The notes under the pieces were generated by a model. That model did no database searches, had not been told where the DNA came from, and saw only the letters and a program-made list of their open reading frames with translations. A DNA stretch of 8,096 bases from the NCBI GenBank assembly GCA_042096455.1, contig JBELLU010000063.1, forward strand, positions 1 through 8,096, in the 5' to 3' direction. Positions 1 through 5,584 of this stretch are shown one piece after another. The position numbers and the translations under genes are program-made. Source of the stretch: UBA7445 sp042096455. GTDB taxonomy: Bacteria > Verrucomicrobiota > Verrucomicrobiia > Opitutales > Coraliomargaritaceae. Position 1 is the first letter of the stretch. Each line of letters starts with the position of its first letter.

Positions 1-41
<41 letters not shown>

Positions 42-53
42 CAATCCATTTTT

Positions 54-83
54 CATAAAGAAAAAGCTTTGCCTGAAAGACAA
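54..83 (-). promoter_or_regulatory. Candidate promoter of the tRNA-Cys gene
   Basis: On the minus strand, TTGTCT (83-78) matches the -35 consensus at 4 of 6 bases. It is followed after 18 bases by TTTATG (59-54), a poor -10 box with 3 of 6 matches. This would place the transcription start a few bases before tRNA position 1 at base 41, a normal short leader. The boxes are weak and the call rests mainly on position. Confidence 0.25.
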
Positions 84-112
84 GTTTTAAATTAAAGTGG
101 CGGTTAGAAGTG

Positions 113-126
113 CTAAGAATTCTTAG
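113..126. repeat. 14-bp perfect palindrome
   Basis: CTAAGAATTCTTAG is its own reverse complement. It lies in the short gap between the tRNA-Cys gene and the small plus-strand ORF, 28 bases before that ORF's ATG at 155. It could be an operator half-site pair, or the palindrome could be chance in AT-rich DNA. It also overlaps the region just after an in-frame GTG at 110, one reason to prefer the ATG at 155 as the start. Confidence 0.45.
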
Positions 127-154
127 ACTTGGATTTTCTGTTAGACTCAAAATC

Positions 155-406
155 ATGCCAGAATCTGATAAAACAAATTCGAATAAGTTCATACCGAACG
201 TACATCAACTAAAGCAAGCGATAGAGCAATTACCGGATCCGGAGGAATGGCCGGAGTCCACCTATACCAGCGCCGTTTCGGCGAACGGACACGATAGGCC
301 GGTGCAGTTTAAAAAACGGCGGGTCAATCGCGGCAGCAAAAAACCCTACCGTTGGATTTACGAGAGCAAGGTACTCATTCGCAAACAGGACACAATTGAG
401 AATTAA
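155..406 (+). CDS. Small basic protein of unknown function
   Basis: The frame encodes 83 aa from ATG 155 to a TAA at 404-406. An in-frame GTG at 110 would add 15 residues, but it sits against a palindrome and the added residues look unlike coding sequence, so the ATG is preferred. Neither start has a clear Shine-Dalgarno sequence. I do not recognise the family. The N-terminal half is polar and mildly acidic (a QLKQAIEQLPDPEEWPES stretch that could form one helix). The C-terminal half is strongly basic (KKRR, RGSKKPYRW, ESKVLIRK) and rich in aromatic residues, which would suit nucleic-acid or ribosome binding. There is no signal peptide, membrane segment or cysteine. It is the only plus-strand gene here, convergent with glgP with 22 bases between the stops. 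Codon use looks natural and no better ORF competes on the other strand, so I think it is real, but homologues would be needed to be sure. Confidence 0.55.
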   Translation: MPESDKTNSNKFIPNVHQLKQAIEQLPDPEEWPESTYTSAVSANGHDRPVQFKKRRVNRGSKKPYRWIYESKVLIRKQDTIEN

Positions 407-415
407 CTGAGCGGG

Positions 416-448
416 CCGTTGCTATAGCCTAGGCTTGAACCGCAACGG
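416..448. terminator. Inverted repeat between convergent genes, possible bidirectional terminator
   Basis: CCGTTGC (416-422) pairs perfectly with GCAACGG (442-448). The 19-base interval contains a second, 10-bp palindrome AGCCTAGGCT (426-435). The structure straddles the end of glgP, whose stop codon is at 431-429, and lies just after the stop of the plus-strand ORF. Position suits a bidirectional terminator, but there is no T tract on either strand, so it is not a canonical intrinsic terminator. Part of the right arm is glgP coding sequence. Confidence 0.25.
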
Positions 449-2957
449 GCTTGAGTTTCCAAATCTGCTTGGCGTATTCGCTGATGGTGCGGTCAGAGGA
501 GAATTTTCCGACGCGGGCGGTGTTGAGAATCGCCATGCGTGCCCATTGGGTGGGATCGCGGTAGGCGCGGTCGACGGATTCCTGAGCCTTGATATAGCTG
601 TCGTAGTCGGCGAGGCAGAGGTAGGGATCGCCCTCCTCCAGAAGGCTCCGGCACAAGGGCGCAAAGGCATCCTGTTCGCCGGGGGTGAAGTAATCGGAAT
701 GGAGCCAATCGATGACGGCCTTGAGTTCCCAATTGGCATTGTATAGATCGTAGGGATTGTAACCGCGGGCGCGGAGGGCTTCGACCTGTTCAACGGTATT
801 GCCGAAAATGAAGATATTATCCTCACCGACTTCTTCCTGAATTTCGACGTTGGCGCCGTCGAGGGTGCCGATGGTGAGTGCGCCGTTGAGGGCAAGTTTC
901 ATGTTGCCGGTACCGGAGGCCTCCTTGCCGGCAGTGGAGATTTGCTCGGAGAGATCGGCGGCGGGAATAATACGCTCCGCCATCGTGATGCGATAGTTTT
1001 GGGGAAAGACGATTTTAATCTTGTCCTCGATGCGGGGGTCATTGTTGACGACCTCCGCCACTTTGTTGATGGCACGGATGATATTTTTGGCGAGGGCGTA
1101 ACCGGGAGCGGCCTTGGCGCCAAAAATAAAGACGCGGGGCTGCATCACATAATCCGGATTTTGAAGGATGCGCCGGTAGAGGGTGAGGATGTGGAGGAGG
1201 TTGAGGTGCTGGCGCTTGTATTCATGGAGGCGCTTGATCTGCACGTCGAACAAGGCGTCAGGATTAATTTCGACCCCGCAGTGCTCAAGGGCGTATTCCG
1301 CAAAGGCAACTTTGTTGGCGCGCTTCACTGCCATGAATTGCTTTTGAAAAGCCGGGTCATCCGCGTAGTCTGCGAGGCTTAGGAGTTTGTCGAGATCGCG
1401 GGGCCAATCGCAACCGACTTTCTTGGAGACAAGGGTGCTGAGTCCCGGGTTACATGCCAGCAACCAACGGCGGGGCGTAATGCCGTTGGTCATGTTGATC
1501 AGTTTGTCGGGATAGAGGGCGTGGAAGTCCGCAAAGAGATGTTTCTTGAGGAGTTCGGTGTGGAGCGCCGCGACTCCGTTGACTTTGGTGGAGCCGACAA
1601 CCGAGAGGTAGGCCATGCGCACCATCTTGGGGTGTCCTTCCTCAACGAGCGATAGGGCTGCTTTTTTTGCGGCGTCGCCCGGCCATTTAGCCTCCACTTC
1701 GCTCTCGAGAAAACGGCGGTTGATTTCAAAAATGATCTCAAGATGGCGGGGCAGGACGCGACCGAGCAAATCAACGCTCCATTTTTCGAGCGCTTCGGGC
1801 AGAAGGGTATGGTTGGTGTAGTTGCAACTCGCACGGGTGATTTCCCATGCAGCGTCCCACTCCATCTCATATTGATCCACCAGGAGGCGCATGAGTTCTG
1901 CAATGGTGATGGCAGGGTGCGTATCGTTGAGTTGGATGGCGTTAAACTTGGGGAATTCCTGCCAGTCATCGTGACTGTCAAAGAAACGGCGGATGATGTC
2001 CTGCAGGGAGCAACTCACAAAGAAGTATTGCTGAACGAGGCGGAGTTCCTTGCCGTTCTCGGTGGAATCATTGGGATAAAGGACTTTGGAGATGGTTTCG
2101 CCAACGGCTTTTTCGCGCACCGCCTCGATATAGCCGCCGGCATTGAAGGTTTCGAGGTCGAATTCCTGTGAAGCGCGGGAATCCCAGAGGCGCAGGAAAT
2201 TCACGCTGCTGCCACCGTAGCCCACGATGCCAATATCAAAGGGCACGCCTTCCACGGTTTTGTAATCGACCCATTGGGGCTGGAAATTCCCATTGTCATC
2301 CATCTGGTGTTCAATGCGTCCGTAAAGTTTAACCTCCTGCGCAAAATTGGGACGCATGACTTCCCAGGGGCAACCTTTCTCCTGCCAGACGTCGGGGTGC
2401 TCAATCTGGTGACCGTCGCGAAACTCCTGCCGGAAGAGCCCGAATTCGTAGTGGATGCCGTAACCAATCGCCGGGAGATCCAGGGTGGCGAGGGAATCGA
2501 GGAAACAAGAAGCCAGCCGTCCCAGGCCACCGTTACCAAGGCCCATGTCAGCTTCCTCAGCGGCAATTTGGTCGAGGTCCTGCCCCAATTCACCGAGCGC
2601 GTCGCGGGTGGCATCGTAGAGACCGGCGTTGTGGAGGTTATTCAAAAGGAGTCGACCCATCAAATACTCAAGACTGAGGTAGTAGGCGCGGCGCACCTTC
2701 TTTTTATGATGGGTTTCCTGCGTGGTCATGAAGCGGTCGAGGAGGCGGTCACGTACCGCAAAACAGGTGGCGGTCCACCATTCCTGCGGGGTGGCGTTTT
2801 CGGCATGACGCGCCAGGGTGAACCGCAGGTGGTTCAGGATCGATACCTTCAGCGATGCGGTATCAGAATCGATTTGAAATTTAAAGCCGTTGCGCGGGCT
2901 TTTAGCAGGCTTTGTCTTGGCGACCGCAGCCTTTTTGGTGGTGGTTTTTTTTGGCAT
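429..2957 (-). CDS. glgP: Glycogen/alpha-glucan phosphorylase (GT35)
   Basis: This 842-aa enzyme is a cytoplasmic PLP-dependent phosphorylase that releases glucose-1-phosphate from the non-reducing ends of glycogen or maltodextrin. It matches the family across its full length. The PLP signature EASGTGNMKLALN is at about residues 679-691, with the Schiff-base lysine at Lys687 (rabbit muscle Lys680). Other conserved parts are the glycine-rich EADMGLGNGGLGRLAS loop (135-150), NDTHPAI (344-350), the active-site NHTLLPEAL with His383, TNGITPRRW (490-498) and QIKRLHEYKRQ (573-583), which holds the phosphate-site basic residues. Residues 1-22 are a Lys/Ala/Thr-rich leader not found in E. coli GlgP or MalP and probably flexible. 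I see no allosteric-site evidence either way. The ATG at 2957 is chosen because family similarity begins soon after; no strong Shine-Dalgarno precedes it. No other glycogen gene (glgA, glgB, glgC) is in the window. Glycogen versus maltodextrin preference cannot be read from sequence. Confidence 0.97.
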   Translation of the reverse strand: MPKKTTTKKAAVAKTKPAKSPRNGFKFQIDSDTASLKVSILNHLRFTLARHAENATPQEWWTATCFAVRDRLLDRFMTTQETHHKKKVRRAYYLSLEYLMGRLLLNNLHNAGLYDATRDALGELGQDLDQIAAEEADMGLGNGGLGRLASCFLDSLATLDLPAIGYGIHYEFGLFRQEFRDGHQIEHPDVWQEKGCPWEVMRPNFAQEVKLYGRIEHQMDDNGNFQPQWVDYKTVEGVPFDIGIVGYGGSSVNFLRLWDSRASQEFDLETFNAGGYIEAVREKAVGETISKVLYPNDSTENGKELRLVQQYFFVSCSLQDIIRRFFDSHDDWQEFPKFNAIQLNDTHPAITIAELMRLLVDQYEMEWDAAWEITRASCNYTNHTLLPEALEKWSVDLLGRVLPRHLEIIFEINRRFLESEVEAKWPGDAAKKAALSLVEEGHPKMVRMAYLSVVGSTKVNGVAALHTELLKKHLFADFHALYPDKLINMTNGITPRRWLLACNPGLSTLVSKKVGCDWPRDLDKLLSLADYADDPAFQKQFMAVKRANKVAFAEYALEHCGVEINPDALFDVQIKRLHEYKRQHLNLLHILTLYRRILQNPDYVMQPRVFIFGAKAAPGYALAKNIIRAINKVAEVVNNDPRIEDKIKIVFPQNYRITMAERIIPAADLSEQISTAGKEASGTGNMKLALNGALTIGTLDGANVEIQEEVGEDNIFIFGNTVEQVEALRARGYNPYDLYNANWELKAVIDWLHSDYFTPGEQDAFAPLCRSLLEEGDPYLCLADYDSYIKAQESVDRAYRDPTQWARMAILNTARVGKFSSDRTISEYAKQIWKLKPVAVQA

Positions 2958-3093
2958 GGAAAATTTACTGTTTTAGATCCTGACGGAATTCCTCAAAACT
3001 GGAGATAGTAATTAACATATGTCTCGTTTAAAAGACTTAAAGCAGATTAAAAGCCATATCTTGCTCAACGGTCACACAAACGACCCGCAGGCG
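2958..3093. other. 136-base intergenic region upstream of glgP
   Basis: This AT-rich spacer separates the stop of the ATP-grasp-like gene from the glgP start. It contains AT-rich stretches on the minus strand (for example around 3000-3045, including a CATATG) that could hold a promoter, but I could not find a -35/-10 pair with good spacing. I also found no T-tailed hairpin. glgP may therefore be read through from the prfB operon or have its own weak promoter. Confidence 0.4.
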
Positions 3094-4356
3094 CTAGGAT
3101 CGCTCATAACAGGGCAAAAGCGCCGCGTCTTTCATGCCGTGTATGATCTTCTTGTCGGCGGGGCAGAGGGTGGCGAGGACCCCGCGCAGATTGGCGGCCT
3201 GTTTTTTCTCATCAACGAAGTAATAAGGGCACAGGCGCACGCGGCTATTCATGGCCTGAACGGCACCATCGGCGGTGTAGACCGGGTGACTCACGCGCTT
3301 GGGTTTCTCGTAATTCTGCAAAACGTGCAGGGAATTTTCCGCCATCGTGACAGCCTGCCAGATCGCGTCTTCCCATTCGTGGCGCGAGCAGTCACTGCCG
3401 AGCGTAACGCTGCGCGCGCCCCAGGCGGTTTCGTGGTAACCGCTTATCTTTATGATGAGATTGCGTTCTTTTTTACCCGCCTCGATCAGTTGCTGCCATT
3501 GCGAGATGGGTTTACCGCCGACCAGAGGGGCATCCAGCACCGCATTAGGCGGCAGCTCCACCGGATCCATCACCCAGGTCATTGGAATTACTTCCTGCAG
3601 AATGCGAAAGGATTCCTTGGGTAAATTCTCCCGCCAAAAATCCTCCAGAATGTGGTGGTGGAAGAGCGCAAGGTTCAATTTCTCTTCCTGGAAATGACGC
3701 ATCGGCGGAGTCAAGCTGAGCAGAGCAGTCTGACGGGCGGCAAGGAAATGCTCAGCGATGGGTACGTTTGCGAGGTCAAACAATTCCCAGAATCGATAAA
3801 TCACATCCACTTCCTGCGGGTCGCCGTCAATCCCCACACAAATGGCATCGCCGAGCGGCATGACATCGTTGGGATGATAGACATGCACGCGGCGGCCCTG
3901 NNNNNNNNNNNNNNNNNNNNNNNNNNNNNNNNNNNNNNNNNNNNNNNNNNNNNNNNNNNNNNNNNNNNNNNNNNNNNNNNNNNNNNNNNNNNNNNNNNNN
4001 AGGTCGGGGCGCAAGACCATGGGTTGGGTCCCGCGGACGGCGGCAGAGCGGGCGTGGCGGACCAAGGCCTCCGGTTTACCGCGGTCGAGGTATTCCGCGA
4101 CCCAGGGCGCCTGGAGCTCGCGGTTGCGCAGGAGGTTTTTTCCGGTTGCGGAGCGCAGGTAGAGCAATTCCTGCGCGCGGTAGAAATCATAACAAGCCTG
4201 CCCGATTTTGCGGATCGTTGCGACTTGCCCGGGAGAAAGGGGAAATGCGGAGGGGGAATAACGCCAGGTCTTGTTCTCAAAGAGGTCGTGCTCCGCAAAA
4301 GCAGACTGCGCTTCGGCGTAACTCAATCCTGTATGACTGCCTTCCGTTTTACTCAT
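3094..4356 (-). CDS. ATP-grasp-like protein, function unknown, interrupted by an assembly gap
   Basis: The reading frame gives about 420 aa, with 34 residues unknown because of 100 Ns. The start is ATG 4356, which overlaps the last codons of prfB in ATGAGTAA and suggests translational coupling. Longer readings upstream lie within prfB and are rejected. The layout resembles the circularly permuted ATP-grasp / glutathionylspermidine synthase-like group. An N-terminal helical part leads to MVLRPD (113-118) just before the gap, where these proteins usually carry an acidic metal/ATP-binding segment. After it come VDVIYRFWELFD (183-194), an EEK-containing segment (224-226), and NLIIKISGYHETAWGARSV (299-317), where Lys303 and the Gly/Arg-rich turn look like the ATP-binding lysine and loop. 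The C-terminus has RLCPYYFVDE and GVLATLCPADKKIIHG (392-407). There is no signal peptide or membrane span. The substrate is unknown; a carboxylate-amine ligase is the family's usual role. The fold assignment is inference from motifs; that the gene is real is near certain. Confidence 0.8.
   Translation of the reverse strand: MSKTEGSHTGLSYAEAQSAFAEHDLFENKTWRYSPSAFPLSPGQVATIRKIGQACYDFYRAQELLYLRSATGKNLLRNRELQAPWVAEYLDRGKPEALVRHARSAAVRGTQPMVLRPDXXXXXXXXXXXXXXXXXXXXXXXXXXXXXXXXXXQGRRVHVYHPNDVMPLGDAICVGIDGDPQEVDVIYRFWELFDLANVPIAEHFLAARQTALLSLTPPMRHFQEEKLNLALFHHHILEDFWRENLPKESFRILQEVIPMTWVMDPVELPPNAVLDAPLVGGKPISQWQQLIEAGKKERNLIIKISGYHETAWGARSVTLGSDCSRHEWEDAIWQAVTMAENSLHVLQNYEKPKRVSHPVYTADGAVQAMNSRVRLCPYYFVDEKKQAANLRGVLATLCPADKKIIHGMKDAALLPCYERS
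3901..4000. other. Assembly gap (100 N)
   Basis: Exactly 100 unknown bases interrupt the ATP-grasp-like gene after the codons for MVLRPD on its reading strand. A run of 100 is the usual placeholder for a scaffold gap of unknown size. The frame is the same on both sides as written (both first codon positions are multiples of 3), which fits a true gap of 100 or any length differing by a multiple of 3, but would happen by chance one time in three. Confidence 0.98.
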
Positions 4357-5507
4357 CGTTCGAATCCCGCTCACTGGCCCTTTGGCGCGAAGTCGGCCCC
4401 CCTGCACGAAGCCACGCATGAATGAAGGGGTCAAGCTCACCGTCCATAACCGCCTGCACATTTCCGGTTTCCGCGCCGGTGCGTAAATCCTTCACCAATT
4501 GGTAGGGCTGAAAGACGTAGGAACGAATCTGATTTCCCCAAGCGATTTCGCCTTTCTCGCCGTAGAATTTCTCCTGCTCGCTACGTTTTTCGTCTTCTAT
4601 TTTCTCAAGGAGGCGGGATTTGAGGGTGCGCATCGCGGTGGCCTTGTTCTTGATTTGGGAGCGCTCGTTCTGGCAGGTTACCACGATATTGGTAGGCAGG
4701 TGCGTGAGGCGTACCGCCGACTCGGTGCGGTTGACGTGCTGCCCGCCCTTCCCGCTCGCACGGTAAACATCGGTGCGAATATCGGCTTCGTTGATTTCAA
4801 TCTCAACATCATCCTCGACCTCCGCCACGACATCGACCGAGCAAAAAGAGGTGTGGCGGCGCGCGTTGGAATCGAAGGGGCTGATGCGCACGAGGCGGTG
4901 CACCCCCCGCTCCGCCTTGGCATACCCAAAGGCGTGCGGCCCCGCGATGCGTAGAGTCGCCGAGCTAATCCCGGCTTCTTCACCCGGCATGATGTCGAGG
5001 GTCTCGACCTCAAATCCCGCACGCTCGCCCCAACGGGAATACATGCGCAGGAGCATATCTGCCCAATCGCAACTTTCGGTCCCACCCGCTCCGGCGTGGA
5101 TCGTGAGAAGGGCATTGGAAGCGTCACGCGGCCCAGTCAAGAACGAGGAAAGCTCAAGGGCATCGAGTTTCGGGAACAGCGCGGCGAGGGTTGTGACGAT
5201 TTCAGCAGCATATTCTCCGGCTTCGTCCGCCCCCGATTCATCGACGAGTTCAAGCATCGCCTCGAGGTCGGCAAGCTCGTCACGGAAAGCCTTCACCGGA
5301 TTGACCAGCGCCTTCAGGCGGTTGGCTTCATTAATGACCTTTTGCGCGGCAGCCTGATCCTCCCAAAATCCCGGCGCCGCCATACGGGACTCCAGTTCCC
5401 CGATAGCGCTTAACTTACCATCCCCGTCAAAGATACCTCCATATATGACCCGTACGACGTATGATGTCTTCTATTTGTCCTCGAATCTCAGGGGTGAGTT
5501 GCTGCAT
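4349..5507 (-). CDS. prfB: Peptide chain release factor 2, made by +1 programmed frameshift
   Basis: RF2 recognises UGA and UAA in the ribosomal A site and triggers release of the finished protein. The coding parts are 5507-5430 (26 codons, starting MQQLTPEIRGQIEDII) and, after a +1 shift that skips base 5429, 5428-4349. The joined 385-aa protein reads ...WRYL-DGDGKLSAIGELESR-MAAPGFWED..., which matches the N-terminal helices of RF2. The RF2-specific SPF tripeptide is at 209-211 and the catalytic GGQ at 254-256, each 4 residues after its E. coli position. HAGAGGTESCDWADMLLRMY and RGVHRLVRISPF are family hallmarks. ATG 5507 is the only ATG in the first frame after an in-frame TAG eight codons upstream. 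Starting at ATG 5383 would lose 41 residues. The residue before GGQ is Lys (SGKGGQ), where E. coli and B. subtilis have Ala. A charged tail of about 17 residues follows the usual end. The last 8 bases overlap the next gene. Confidence 0.96.
5426..5440 (-). promoter_or_regulatory. RF2 programmed +1 frameshift site
   Basis: On the minus strand the mRNA reads GGAGG (5440-5436), UAU, CUU (5432-5430), UGA (5429-5427), C (5426). This is the canonical RF2 signal: an internal Shine-Dalgarno element 3 nt before the slippery CUU, then UGA with a following C that makes termination inefficient. Established mechanism: when RF2 is scarce, termination at UGA is slow, the P-site tRNA-Leu slips from CUU to UUU, and translation continues with GAC (Asp). 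RF2 thus limits its own synthesis. Spacing and the heptamer match E. coli exactly (AGGGGG UAU CUU UGA C). Confidence 0.95.
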
Positions 5508-5537
5508 GCAACTAAACCAAACCAGAGAGCGCTATGG

Positions 5538-5567
5538 ATTAAAGCAAAAAGTGAATGAATTATGCAA
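5538..5567 (-). promoter_or_regulatory. Candidate prfB promoter
   Basis: In the 77-base gap upstream of prfB, the minus strand has TTGCAT (5567-5562) as a -35 box (4 of 6 matches), an 18-base spacer, and TTTAAT (5543-5538) as a -10 box (5 of 6). The start of transcription would be near 5531, about 24 bases before ATG 5507. This would begin a prfB / ATP-grasp-like transcript. The -35 overlaps a repeat copy described separately. Not strong enough to be certain. Confidence 0.35.
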
Positions 5568-5579
5568 TTGCTTCCAATG
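5565..5579. repeat. 15-bp direct repeat, intergenic copy
   Basis: CAATTGCTTCCAATG occurs here, just beyond the stop codon of the large secreted-protein gene, and again at 5668-5682 inside that gene. The two copies are identical, in the same orientation and 103 bases apart. Flanking bases differ immediately on both sides. Confidence 0.7.
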
Positions 5580-5584
5580 AACGA

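Noticed and set aside
416..448. Strong intrinsic terminator between the convergent genes
   Set aside because: The 7-bp inverted repeat is perfect but has a long interval and no T tract on either side, so it is listed only as a low-confidence candidate.
2274..3008. Long plus-strand ORF (244 codons) over the 5' half of glgP
   Set aside because: It is antisense to strongly conserved phosphorylase sequence, has no recognisable domain, and is explained by codon bias on the opposite strand.
3019..3624. Plus-strand ORF (201 codons) antisense to the ATP-grasp-like gene
   Set aside because: The opposite frame is coupled to prfB and carries family-like motifs; this one has none and extends into the intergenic spacer.
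4357..4461. Longer N-terminus for the ATP-grasp-like protein (35 more codons)
   Set aside because: These codons lie inside the 3' end of prfB in another frame; the ATG overlapping the prfB stop is the natural coupled start.
5427..5429. In-frame UGA near the start of prfB as a sign of a pseudogene
   Set aside because: It lies in the full RF2 frameshift context with conserved sequence on both sides in the two frames, so it is a control element and not a disabling mutation.
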